Made by a program: the position numbers and the translations under genes. From JOPF133 sp035505095 (GTDB lineage Bacteria > Acidobacteriota > Terriglobia > Bryobacterales > Bryobacteraceae), in contig DATJRE010000235.1 of the NCBI GenBank assembly GCA_035505095.1, positions 5,781 through 69,780 of the forward strand: a stretch of DNA of 64,000 bases, given 5' to 3'. Under the pieces are notes generated by a model, which saw only the letters and a program-made list of their open reading frames with translations, ran no database searches and was not told where the DNA came from. Shown in pieces: positions 23,949-31,928 of the stretch (positions are counted from its first letter, which is position 1; each line of letters starts with the position of its first letter).

Positions 23949-24857
23949 GTGCGCAGCCTGTTCCTGTTCCTTTCGCGTGAAAAGCGCCTGCGGAGTTGGA
24001 TGGAAACCTCTCCCGCGGCCCGCCAGTTCTCCCAGCGCTTCGTGGCGGGCGAAGCCTTGGAAGACGCGCTGGCGGTCAGCCGCAAACTCAACGGCGAAGG
24101 CATCTCCGTCACCCTCGACCATCTGGGCGAAAGCGTCACCACCCTCGACGAGGCCGCCCAGGCGCGCGACGTCTACCTGCGAACCCTGGCGGCCATCCAC
24201 GAAGCCGGCATCGAGGGCAACGTCTCCCTAAAGCTCACCCAGTTCGGCCTGGATCTCTCTCCCGGACAGTGCCGAGCCAACGTCGAGGAACTGGTGCGGC
24301 GCGCGGCCGCGATGGAAGGCTTCGTGCGAGTGGACATGGAGTCCAGCGAATATACCGGCCGCACCCTGGAACTGGTGACCGGCCTGCATGCCCAATACGG
24401 CGCGGTGGGCACGGTTATCCAGGCATACCTGCGCCGCAGCCGCGCGGACGTGGAAAAACTGTGCGCCCAGGGTATCCGCGTGCGCCTCTGCAAGGGCGCC
24501 TATCTGGAGCCGCACTCGGTGGCGTTCCCTAAGAAAGAGGATGTCGACCGCAATTACGTGGAACTGATGAAGCTTCTGCTGGACACCGGTGTCTACCCGG
24601 CCATCGCCACCCACGACGAGAAGATGATCGCGGCCACCAAGGCCCACGCGGCGCTCCAAAAGATCCCCCGCGACGGATTCGAATTTCAGATGCTCTACGG
24701 CATCCGGCGCGATTTGCAGCGCCAACTGGTGGCCGAAGGCTATCGTATGCGCCTGTACGTGCCGTTCGGCCGGGCCTGGTATCCGTATTATATGCGGCGG
24801 CTGGCAGAGCGACCCGCCAACGTGCTTTTTATTCTGCGGAACCTCTTCCGGCATTAA
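23949..24857 (+). CDS. Proline dehydrogenase
   Basis: About 302 residues, the stand-alone PRODH barrel that oxidises L-proline to pyrroline-5-carboxylate with FAD, passing electrons to quinone. Motifs include KLTQFGLD, FVRVDMESSEYTG, VQAYLRR-type VIQAYLRRSRADV, RLCKGAYLEP, YPAIATHDEKM, FEFQMLYGIRRDLQ and the C-terminal RLYVPFGRAWYPYYMRRLAE with the substrate-binding Arg pair. Homologs I recall start near FLFLSREKRLRSWMETSP. I therefore place the start at a GTG just upstream (GGAG close by). An ATG at 23850 would overlap the 5' end of the divergent zinc-ribbon gene. No pyrroline-5-carboxylate dehydrogenase gene is present in the window. Confidence 0.9.
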   Translation: MRSLFLFLSREKRLRSWMETSPAARQFSQRFVAGEALEDALAVSRKLNGEGISVTLDHLGESVTTLDEAAQARDVYLRTLAAIHEAGIEGNVSLKLTQFGLDLSPGQCRANVEELVRRAAAMEGFVRVDMESSEYTGRTLELVTGLHAQYGAVGTVIQAYLRRSRADVEKLCAQGIRVRLCKGAYLEPHSVAFPKKEDVDRNYVELMKLLLDTGVYPAIATHDEKMIAATKAHAALQKIPRDGFEFQMLYGIRRDLQRQLVAEGYRMRLYVPFGRAWYPYYMRRLAERPANVLFILRNLFRH

Positions 24858-24913
24858 TCGGCGTTAATCCGGCGGCGGCGCTCGTGGTACTTTAGAAACT
24901 AATCGCACGGTAT

Positions 24914-25381
24914 GTGAGTCTAATCAACATGCGGTACTGGGGCTATTTCGCGGGAAAGCTGGTGGCAGCGGCGGGAGCTCTGTGGGGGCTGCTCAAGGTA
25001 CTGAACTGGTACTGGCCTCCGGAGCCCGGCTACTATAGCTATATTCCGCCCCGGTTTGGCTATGATCTTTGGTATACAGTGGCGTCCCTGGGCTGGTTTT
25101 TGCTGCTGACCGGCGCCCTGTACGCGATCATCTGGGACCAGCGATACCGTTGCCGCGTGTGCCTGAGGAAGCTGCGGATGCCGGTTGAAACCGGCTCCTG
25201 GAGCCGCATGCTGCAGTTGGGGCAGCCGCGGATCGAGTACATCTGCCCTTATGGCCACGGCACCCTGCGGGAAGCCGAATTGCAGATTTCCGGCCTGCAG
25301 AATCCCGAATGGACTCCCCACTCGGACGACATTTGGGAGGAGTTGTGCGCCTCCAGTAAGGAATCCGGTCCGGAGTCGTGA
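24914..25381 (+). CDS. Two-helix membrane protein with a four-Cys/His motif
   Basis: About 155 residues. Two helices (YFAGKLVAAAGALWGLLKVL, and TVASLGWFLLLTGALYAIIW) flank a Tyr/Pro-rich loop (PPEPGYYSYIPPRFGYD). The C-terminal cytoplasmic part has CRVCLRKLRMPV and, 30 residues later, ICPYGHGTL, a possible zinc site. Family not recognised. The start may be the GTG used here or an ATG five codons later (MRYWGYFAG); no ribosome site distinguishes them. Its last four bases overlap the start of the next gene (GTGA), indicating an operon of two. Confidence 0.75.
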   Translation: MSLINMRYWGYFAGKLVAAAGALWGLLKVLNWYWPPEPGYYSYIPPRFGYDLWYTVASLGWFLLLTGALYAIIWDQRYRCRVCLRKLRMPVETGSWSRMLQLGQPRIEYICPYGHGTLREAELQISGLQNPEWTPHSDDIWEELCASSKESGPES

Positions 25382-25728
25382 ACCCGGTTCCGCGGTGGCG
25401 CGTGGCCGCCGGGGCCGGTATTCTGGCGCTTCTCGTAGCGCTGCTGGCGTTTTTATCTCCCGCGTACTTCCACAATCTGGATCTCCAAAGCTATGTTTCC
25501 GTGGTCACTCACGACGGCTCCGGCGCTGCCCGGTCCGACGAAGCCCTCCGGCAGCAGATCGTCGATAAAGCCAAGGCGCTGGGGCTGCCTGTGACCCCCG
25601 ATGACGTCCACATCACCCGCGCCGCCGACGGCAAACTGGCGCACATCGACGTGCGCTATTTCGTGGACGTCAACCTCCCCGGCTACACCGTCAAGCTGCA
25701 TTTCTACCCCGGCGCCGCCAGTCAATAG
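25378..25728 (+). CDS. Small single-pass periplasmic protein
   Basis: A 116-residue protein with one N-terminal helix (VAAGAGILALLVALLAFLSP) and an extracytoplasmic domain of about 85 residues. That domain has alternating helix and strand (EALRQQIVDKAKALGLPVTP, VHITRAADGKLAHIDVRYFV, LPGYTVKLHFYPGA), a pattern like DUF4845-type proteins, which is a tentative comparison. The GTG start overlaps the stop of the upstream gene. No enzymatic residues are evident. Confidence 0.72.
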   Translation: MNPVPRWRVAAGAGILALLVALLAFLSPAYFHNLDLQSYVSVVTHDGSGAARSDEALRQQIVDKAKALGLPVTPDDVHITRAADGKLAHIDVRYFVDVNLPGYTVKLHFYPGAASQ

Positions 25729-25770
25729 GCCACCGCGCCGGTAAGGGTCCCAGTGAGTCGCTCCGCAACC

Positions 25771-25846
25771 TTCTCTTCCCTCCGGTTTTCTCTCCGCGCC
25801 TCCGCGTCTCCGCGTCGAATGGGCCCGGCCGCTGACCCGTCCGGAC
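25771..25846 (+). repeat. Dispersed GC-rich element, third full copy
   Basis: TCCGGTTTTCTCTCCGCGCC, then TCCGCGTCTCCGCGTCGAAT, then GGGCCCGGCCGCTGACCCGT and CCGGA. This matches the non-coding part of the 146-bp duplication near 23.45 and 23.60 kb (CTCCGCGTCTCCGCGTCGAA, GGGCC-CGCTGGCCTGTCGGGA), but without the gene fragment. It lies just beyond the small periplasmic protein's stop codon, again at a 3' end. Confidence 0.75.
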
Positions 25847-26020
25847 CTCCTCGCCCCCTCCGCAACCGAATTCAGACGCCTGCATCCAACATACTGTGGT
25901 ACTTCCATCGGCGCCGATTGCATCCTCACGGGCCGTCTGATACTATCTAGTTGGCAGCGAGACTGGATCCCCCCTTTGAAGTGCCGAATCCAACCAACGG
26001 AGTAGAATAATCAACTGAAC

Positions 26021-26431
26021 ATGAGCTTCACCGTTTTTCTTGGCAACCTCCCAACCTGGGTCACCGCCGATGACATCAAGCAATGGCTGGCAGCGGAAGA
26101 CCTGGTCGCCGACGCCGTTAAAGTCATCCGTAACCACGAAACGCAAGAATCCAAGGGCTTCGCCTTCGTAGAAGCACCCACCGCCGATGAAATGCAGGCA
26201 ATCATCCGCCGCTTCGATCGCGCCCCTCTGGAAGACCGGTTGCTGCGCGCCAATCCCGCCCAGCCGCCTAAGGGAAAAGATGCGCGCGGGCCTCAGCCGG
26301 CGCAGCAGCAGGCCGCTACTCCCAATGCCAACCGCATGCAACAGCGCCCCGACCGCAGAAAGCGCGGCGGAAAAGACCGGGAACAGACCCCCCGGAGCGC
26401 CTTCGCCACGGAACTGGCCAAGGCTCTGTAA
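26021..26431 (+). CDS. RNA-binding protein with one RRM domain
   Basis: A 136-residue cytoplasmic protein. Residues 1-80 form an RNA recognition motif. RNP2 is VFLGNLP (5-11) and RNP1 is KGFAFVEA (45-52), with the aromatic residues that stack on bases in place. The C-terminal third is a flexible Gln/Pro/Arg/Lys-rich tail (PDRRKRGGKDREQ) likely to add nonspecific RNA contact. Bacterial RRM proteins of this size occur in cyanobacteria, Acidobacteria and others and are often cold- or stress-linked; the targets here are unknown. It stands alone in front of the Omp85-like operon. Confidence 0.9.
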   Translation: MSFTVFLGNLPTWVTADDIKQWLAAEDLVADAVKVIRNHETQESKGFAFVEAPTADEMQAIIRRFDRAPLEDRLLRANPAQPPKGKDARGPQPAQQQAATPNANRMQQRPDRRKRGGKDREQTPRSAFATELAKAL

Positions 26432-26576
26432 CCACCGCCGCAGGTCCCATCCGGACGCCCCGGCGGCCGGTTTTTGGGAACTCCACACCTGTGAACCGAA
26501 GTCACTACAGGCTTCTTACCCTCCCTTTTTATTCCACAGCTTTACAGTTGGCCCCCGGCGTGCGAAGGGGCTGGCC

Positions 26577-27842
26577 ATGAGATACGCCTGGCTCGGTTGC
26601 CTGCTCCTCGGCAGCCAGCTTCTCGCCGGTACGCAGGACTCCGAATTCAACGTCAATACCCGCTATACGGTCGAAACCGTGGTGCTCTCCGGCGATGGCT
26701 GGACCAGCAACCTGGGTGCCGATCCGCACGGCGGCAAAATCAGCTCCATCCTGCGGCGCGACATCCTGGCGCTCATCGGGAACAAGCTCAATCCGGCGGC
26801 CCTCGATCAGATGGCTAACCGGTTGCGCCGCGAGTTTCATGCCCATACCGTCGAGCGGCATGTACTTCGCGGTAAGGCCCCCGAATCCGTCCAGGTGGTC
26901 TTTAAGATCGAGCTGCGGCCCACCCGCTTCGATCTTTCCGTCCCCCGATTCCTGTACAGTAGCCGCCAAGGGTGGAGCGGCGGGGTGCAGGGCGCTGCCA
27001 CGGTGGCCTTGCACAACAGTTTCACCGTAGGGATTGTGAGCGATTCCGACCAGCTCGCCGAGCGGTACGCGGGCGTGGTGGCGCGCTACGAAAACACCAG
27101 CCTGGGCGCCGATCGCGCACGGCTGGCCTTCCAGTTCGAAAGCTACCACGATGAGTGGAGCAATAACACCCTGGCCCTCCAACCGGCCGAATCCAGCGTG
27201 GGCGGCCTCTACCGCAGCCGCGAAAACTTCCAGCCGGAGGCCACCCTGGTGCTGGCGAAGCCCCTCAGCCTTACCATAGGGACCAGCTTCGAACGGCTCC
27301 AGGAGGAATCGCCGGATGCCCCGGTGCAATCCGCCAACGCAGTCTTCTCCACACTGCGCTATCATGAAACGCTAGAGGATTCGGACAATCAGCAGGACTT
27401 GGACGCAGATTACAGCCTGCGCTCCGCGAATCGGGCTTTGGGCAGCGACTTCATTTACGCCCGGCACCGCTGGGATTTTCGCTACACGTTAAACCACGGC
27501 AAGGCGGTGGTGATCGAAGACCTTTCGGCGGGCATAATTACGGGGCGCGCGCCAATTTATGAGCGTTTCGTACTGGGCAATAGCAGTACTTTAAGGGGTT
27601 GGAATAAGTACGATCTCGATCCTTTCGGCGGAAACCGCATGGTTCACAATTCCGTCGATTTGCGATACGGCCTTTTGCAGATTTTCTACGATTCTGGAGC
27701 GGTCTGGGACCGCGGGGACTCAGCCACAATCCGGCATTCGGCCGGCATCGGAGTGCGCCAGGGCATCTTTTCGCTGGCACTGGCATTTCCGCTTCGCGAC
27801 GGCCGGATCGACCCGGTTCTCTTATTGAGCATGAATTATTGA
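26577..27842 (+). CDS. Omp85-superfamily (BamA/TamA-like) outer-membrane barrel protein
   Basis: A 421-residue protein starting MRYAWLGCLLLGSQLLAGTQ (signal peptide), with AAGGGG upstream. Residues about 25-115 look like one POTRA-like unit (YTVETVVLSGDGW, SILRRDILALIGNKLNPAAL, VQVVFKIELRPTRF). The rest is a beta-rich barrel with the Omp85 L6 signature region: ERFVLGNSSTLRGWNKYDLD holds the RGW form of the usual (V/I)RG(F/Y). It ends in LLLSMNY, a typical aromatic terminus. It is much shorter than BamA, so it is a minimal member, perhaps assembling or translocating a single partner. Its stop codon overlaps the next gene's start. Confidence 0.85.
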   Translation: MRYAWLGCLLLGSQLLAGTQDSEFNVNTRYTVETVVLSGDGWTSNLGADPHGGKISSILRRDILALIGNKLNPAALDQMANRLRREFHAHTVERHVLRGKAPESVQVVFKIELRPTRFDLSVPRFLYSSRQGWSGGVQGAATVALHNSFTVGIVSDSDQLAERYAGVVARYENTSLGADRARLAFQFESYHDEWSNNTLALQPAESSVGGLYRSRENFQPEATLVLAKPLSLTIGTSFERLQEESPDAPVQSANAVFSTLRYHETLEDSDNQQDLDADYSLRSANRALGSDFIYARHRWDFRYTLNHGKAVVIEDLSAGIITGRAPIYERFVLGNSSTLRGWNKYDLDPFGGNRMVHNSVDLRYGLLQIFYDSGAVWDRGDSATIRHSAGIGVRQGIFSLALAFPLRDGRIDPVLLLSMNY

Positions 27843-28468
27843 TGACGGCGCTACTGGCGCGAGACATTGGAATCAGCCGACGACGCTGGCTTCTGGCCGG
27901 CTTGACTCTTCCTCTGTTCGGCAGCCGGACGGTCGAGCCGCTGCAGGTCAATTTCGATGGCGATAACCTCCACGTGGCCGCGCCGGGGCTCCATTTTCTG
28001 ACCGGTAAGCCGCTGGAACGCCTGCGCGATGCCGCCACGGTGGCGTTCCTCTCGCAGCTTACGATCTATAGCGACGACCGCGGCACGGTATTCCGGCGCA
28101 TGCCGGAACGCATCATTGTGAGCTACGACCTGTGGGAGGAAAAGTTTGCAGTCTCGATTACCGGGCCGGCGGCGCGCTCCAATTCCCACATGGGAGCGGC
28201 GCAGGCGGAGCTCTGGGTAATCGACGGGTTGGCGGTCAGCGCCCTCGGGATGGATCCCAACCGCCAGTTCTGGCTGCAGTTCGAGTTGCGCACCAGCGAC
28301 CGCCGCGAATGGTCGCAGTTGCTAGGGGAAACGGGCATCAGTCTGAACAGCCTGCTCGACTGGATGACCAGGCAGCGCGGCCCCGACGATGCCTACTGGA
28401 CCCGCAGCGCCGGCCCGTTTCGCCTGGTAGATTTGCCCCGCACCCCGCGCGGGCCCAGAAACGGGTGA
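27842..28468 (+). CDS. Exported DUF4390-like protein in the kinase operon
   Basis: A 208-residue protein with an N-terminal basic stretch and helix (SRRRWLLAGLTLPLFGSRT), so probably exported or anchored. The body reads GLHFLTGKPLERLRDAATV, FLSQLTIYSDDRGT and RIIVSYDLWEEKFAVSITG. In proteobacteria, a DUF4390 protein often precedes an NtrY/NtrX pair. The order and the shape here are similar, so I treat it as an analogue without claiming membership. It overlaps both neighbours (ATGA with the barrel gene, GTGA with the kinase gene), which implies tight co-translation. Confidence 0.7.
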   Translation: MTALLARDIGISRRRWLLAGLTLPLFGSRTVEPLQVNFDGDNLHVAAPGLHFLTGKPLERLRDAATVAFLSQLTIYSDDRGTVFRRMPERIIVSYDLWEEKFAVSITGPAARSNSHMGAAQAELWVIDGLAVSALGMDPNRQFWLQFELRTSDRREWSQLLGETGISLNSLLDWMTRQRGPDDAYWTRSAGPFRLVDLPRTPRGPRNG

Positions 28469-29880
28469 ACCGCCTACGCAATAAGCTTATCCTGATCTTC
28501 CTGGCCGCTACCCTTGCCCCGCTGGCTGTGACTATCTGGATCACCACCGGGTTGCTCGAATACACCCTTAGATTTTCGGCCACCGGCGACCTGGAAACCC
28601 TCTCGCGCTCGCTCGAACAGACCAGCCGCGAGTTGTACCAGCGTAAGCGCGAGGAACTCAAACAGGATGTGCAGACCGGCAAATTGCAGCCCCGCAAATT
28701 CGCCGCCGCGGCCAGCTCGGGCTGGCCTGAGGAAGTCACCGCCTTCGCCGATAGCGACGAACCGGAGCGCTTCGTCCCGCCCGAACAGGAGGGCGACCGG
28801 CTGGATTACCTGGTGCGGCACGGCGAGGACGTTTGGCTTTACTCAATGAGTATGGGCGACGTGGCCCTGGCCCGCATCCGCGGCGAAATTCGCGATGCCC
28901 GCCGCCTGGTAGAGTTTTTCAAAGAGCACGACCTGCGCCGCGGCCTGCCCCTGATCTACATCCTGCTGGCGGCCTGCGTCTGGTTGCTGGCGCTGGGCAT
29001 GCTGATCTACCTGGCGCATCGCATCAGCCGTCCCATCCAGCAATTGACCGCCGGCCTGAGCGAGCTGGCCGCCGGAGATTTGAAGGCTCGCGTGCCGCCC
29101 GGCCGCGATGACGAAATCGGCCGCGCCATGGAGGCCTTCAACCACATGGCCTGCAAGCTGGAAGAGACCACCGAGCGCCTGGTCTATCTGGGCCAGCTCG
29201 CAAGCTGGCAGATGCTGGCCCGCAAAACCGCTCACGAGGTGAAGAACTCGCTGACGCCCATCCGGCTCACCGTCGAAGAGATGCTGGCCCGCTACTACGA
29301 CGCCGACCGCACCTTTATGGAGCAGGCCACCCAAATCGTGGTGGACGAGATCGAAACCCTGGAACGCCGCGTGCGCGCCTTTTCTCAGTTTGCCGCCGAG
29401 CCGCCCCTGGCGCCCTTCCCGGTGGACGTGAACCAGGTGCTCGAAGAGCGCGTGGCCTTCCTCAAAAATGCCCACCCCGAGGTGACTTACGAGTGTCGGC
29501 TGGCCCCCAGTGTGCCGCCGGTGATGGCCGACCAGGACATGCTGAAAGGCATCCTCACCAACCTGCTGGAGAACGCCGCGGAAGCCGCCGGCGAGGGCGG
29601 CCGCATTCTGGGCCTTACCGCCGCGGTGAACGGCCGGGTAGCCATCGAGGTACACGATTCCGGGCCGGGACTCAGCGAGCAGGCGCGCGCCTCGCTGTTC
29701 CAGCCTACGATTTCCTTCAAAAAGCGGGGTATGGGACTGGGCCTTTCCATCGCGCGCAAAAGCGCCTTGCTCTCGGGCGGAGACATCGTTGTGGTGAAAG
29801 GAGAACTGGGCGGCGCGGGGTTCCGTGTGCTGCTGCCCGTGGAAACCAATGGCATCCAAACGCGTCCTGATCGTGGATGA
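28465..29880 (+). CDS. NtrY-like membrane sensor histidine kinase
   Basis: A 471-residue kinase. Helix 1 is LILIFLAATLAPLAVTIWIT, followed by a periplasmic domain of about 130 residues and helix 2 (LIYILLAACVWLLALGMLIY). A HAMP domain follows (about 185-240, LSELAAGDLKARVPPGRDDE). The dimerisation box is RKTAHEVKNSLTPIRLTVEE with His 257. ATPase motifs are NLLENAAEAAGEG (N box), DSGPGL and GMGLGLSIARK. Unlike full NtrY it has no PAS domain. It is sandwiched between the exported protein and the NtrC-type regulator, with overlaps on both sides (GTGA, and 32 bases), so it almost certainly phosphorylates that regulator. Confidence 0.93.
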   Translation: MNRLRNKLILIFLAATLAPLAVTIWITTGLLEYTLRFSATGDLETLSRSLEQTSRELYQRKREELKQDVQTGKLQPRKFAAAASSGWPEEVTAFADSDEPERFVPPEQEGDRLDYLVRHGEDVWLYSMSMGDVALARIRGEIRDARRLVEFFKEHDLRRGLPLIYILLAACVWLLALGMLIYLAHRISRPIQQLTAGLSELAAGDLKARVPPGRDDEIGRAMEAFNHMACKLEETTERLVYLGQLASWQMLARKTAHEVKNSLTPIRLTVEEMLARYYDADRTFMEQATQIVVDEIETLERRVRAFSQFAAEPPLAPFPVDVNQVLEERVAFLKNAHPEVTYECRLAPSVPPVMADQDMLKGILTNLLENAAEAAGEGGRILGLTAAVNGRVAIEVHDSGPGLSEQARASLFQPTISFKKRGMGLGLSIARKSALLSGGDIVVVKGELGGAGFRVLLPVETNGIQTRPDRG

Positions 29881-31195
29881 TGAAGAAAATATCGGGCGCT
29901 CGCTGCGCATGATCCTGGAGCGCGAGGGATACGCGGTCAACGTGTGCCGCTCGGTGGCCGAATTCGGCCGCCATCCCGACGTGCAGCGCGCCGACGCTTT
30001 CCTGTTCGATATGAAACTGCCCGACGGCAACGGCATCGACCTGTTGCGTACCGTCCGGCAGAACGGCGCGCCGTCGCCGGCTATCATGATCTCCGGCCAC
30101 GGCACCATCGCCGATGCGGTGGAAGCCACCCGCGCCGGGGCCTTCGATTTTCTCGAAAAGCCGCTCAGCCGCGACCGCGTGCTGCTGGCCCTGAAGCACG
30201 CCCTGGAGCAGAACAGCCTGCGGCAGGAAAACGAGCGCCTCCGCGAACTGGTAGGCGGCGCGCCCAAGATGATCGGCGGAAGTCCTGCCTGGGAGCGGGC
30301 CGTAGCCCAGGCCTCCATGGCCGCCCGTTCGGATGCCCGCGTGCTGCTGATCGGCGAATCGGGCACCGGCAAAGAGCTGCTGGCGGCCCATATTCACAAC
30401 GCCAGCCCCTTCGCCGCGGGCGCGTTCGTCAAGGTGAACTGCGCGGCCATCCCTACCGAGCTGCTGGAAACCGAGCTGTTCGGCCATGAGAAGGGGTCCT
30501 TCACCGGCGCCACCGCCACCCGCCGCGGTAAATTCGAGCTGGCCGATGGCGGCACCATCTTCCTGGACGAAGTGGGCGACTTGCACGGCGCTTCCCAGGC
30601 CAAGCTGCTGCGCGTCCTGCAGGAGGGCGAGTTCCACCGCGTAGGCGGCGAGCAGATCATCCACGTCAACGTGCGGGTGGTCTCGGCCACCAACCGCGAC
30701 CTGGCGGCCCTGGTGGCGGGCGAGAAGTTCCGCGAAGATCTGTATTACCGCCTCAGTGTGGTGCCCATCCGCGTGCCGGCGCTGCGCGAACGGCCCCACG
30801 ATATCCGTCTGCTGGCCGAGTACTTCCTCGAAGACTTCTGCGCGCGCAACAACTTCAAGCGCAAGACCCTCGACGAAAGCGTCTACCCCATGCTCGAAAG
30901 CTATGCCTGGCCGGGCAATGCGCGCGAGCTGCGCAACGTCATCGAGCGCATGGCCATCCTGACCCAGGGCGAGCGCCTGACCCGCGATTCCATCCCCGTC
31001 GAGGTGCGTGTGCAACGCGAAAGCGGCCCGAAATCGACGATTCAGGAAGCCCGCGAATCGGCCGAGCGCGAGCACATCCTGCGGGCGCTCGAAGAGAGCA
31101 ACTGGAACGTTTCCGGCGCCGCGCGGGCGCTCGGCATGGAGCGAACCAATCTCCACAAGCGCATTCGCGCGCTGGGGCTGAGCCGCGGAAAGTGA
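29849..31195 (+). CDS. NtrC/NtrX-type sigma-54 response regulator
   Basis: A 448-residue regulator. The receiver domain has acidic residues DDEE at 10-13, the phospho-acceptor Asp 54 in FLFDMKLPDG, and Lys in FLEKPLS. The AAA+ domain has Walker A GESGTGKE and Walker B GGTIFLDEVGD. The sigma-54 contact loop reads GSFTGA (the usual form is GAFTGA), and the arginine-finger region FREDLYYRLSVVPIRVPALR is intact. A Fis-type helix-turn-helix ends the protein (NVSGAARALGMERTNLHKRI). Its gene overlaps the kinase gene by 32 bases. Targets should have -24/-12 promoters; I did not find a convincing one in this operon. Confidence 0.94.
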   Translation: MASKRVLIVDDEENIGRSLRMILEREGYAVNVCRSVAEFGRHPDVQRADAFLFDMKLPDGNGIDLLRTVRQNGAPSPAIMISGHGTIADAVEATRAGAFDFLEKPLSRDRVLLALKHALEQNSLRQENERLRELVGGAPKMIGGSPAWERAVAQASMAARSDARVLLIGESGTGKELLAAHIHNASPFAAGAFVKVNCAAIPTELLETELFGHEKGSFTGATATRRGKFELADGGTIFLDEVGDLHGASQAKLLRVLQEGEFHRVGGEQIIHVNVRVVSATNRDLAALVAGEKFREDLYYRLSVVPIRVPALRERPHDIRLLAEYFLEDFCARNNFKRKTLDESVYPMLESYAWPGNARELRNVIERMAILTQGERLTRDSIPVEVRVQRESGPKSTIQEARESAEREHILRALEESNWNVSGAARALGMERTNLHKRIRALGLSRGK

Positions 31196-31207
31196 AATAA
31201 TGGCCTT

Positions 31208-31732
31208 ATGGCGGCGTTGACCGGCGTTCCGGTGGAAGAGTATCTGCACACCAGCTACGACCCTGACCGGGAGTATGTGAACGGACAACTCGTGGAGCGC
31301 CACGTGGGCGAATATCGTCACAGTATGCTGCAGGGACTGCTTGCGATTCTGCTGGGGATGCGGCGGCGCGAGCGAGGCTTCCGCCTCTTCATCGAGCAGC
31401 GGGTGCAAGTGAGCGACGAGCCGCGATACCGCATCCCGGATCTCTGCGTGAAAGCCTTGCCGCATCAACAGACGTCCGTTCTGGTCCGTCCCGATCTGGT
31501 GATCGAGATCGTATCGCCGGACGATGGGCCGACGGAGATGCTGGAAAAGATCGCCGATTATCACTCGGCCGGCATCCCTTACACCTGGGTAGCCGATCCT
31601 GATAAGCGCGCCCTGATCGAGGCTGATGGGACCGGCATCCGCCGCCCGGCCGGACTGGTGCTCTCGACGCCGCTCGTCGGCGAAGTTGATTTCGCCGCGT
31701 TATTCGACGAACTCGACCAGCCCGCCGCGTGA
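31208..31732 (+). CDS. Uma2-family protein (PD-(D/E)xK nuclease fold)
   Basis: A 174-residue member of the Uma2/DUF820 family, which is abundant in cyanobacteria and some other large genomes. It has the restriction-endonuclease fold with acidic residues in YRIPDLCV and VIEIVSPDDGPTEM, a conserved Tyr-Pro turn (AGIPYTWVADPDKRAL) and the N-terminal YDPDREYVNGQLVERHVGEY. The nuclease activity of the family is predicted rather than proven. It starts 12 bases after the regulator gene and may be read through from it, but a functional link is doubtful. A perfect seven-base stem follows the gene. Confidence 0.88.
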   Translation: MAALTGVPVEEYLHTSYDPDREYVNGQLVERHVGEYRHSMLQGLLAILLGMRRRERGFRLFIEQRVQVSDEPRYRIPDLCVKALPHQQTSVLVRPDLVIEIVSPDDGPTEMLEKIADYHSAGIPYTWVADPDKRALIEADGTGIRRPAGLVLSTPLVGEVDFAALFDELDQPAA

Positions 31733-31742
31733 CCGCGACGTC

Positions 31743-31759
31743 CGCGGATCGTATCCGCG
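31743..31759 (+). terminator. Terminator-like hairpin after the Uma2 gene
   Basis: CGCGGAT-CGT-ATCCGCG, a perfect seven-base stem with a three-base loop, begins about 11 bases after the stop codon. A weak A/T tract (AGATTCATGATT) follows. Confidence 0.45.
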
Positions 31760-31928
31760 AGATTCATGATTGGCGTATGCGGACGACAGCCGCGAGGGGA
31801 AGCCTATCGGAAGCGCCACCTCGTGTTCGCCGTCGCCCGCGCGGCAGACCTGCATGCGCTGTCCGGGCGGACGGCCAGCCGCACAGGTCTCCGGGTTAAA
31901 ATAGGCACTTCGAGCAGGCAGTCTCCTT

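Noticed and set aside
29717..31564. A 615-codon minus-strand frame opposite the NtrC-type regulator
   Set aside because: Antisense shadow of a well-supported gene; no motif of its own.
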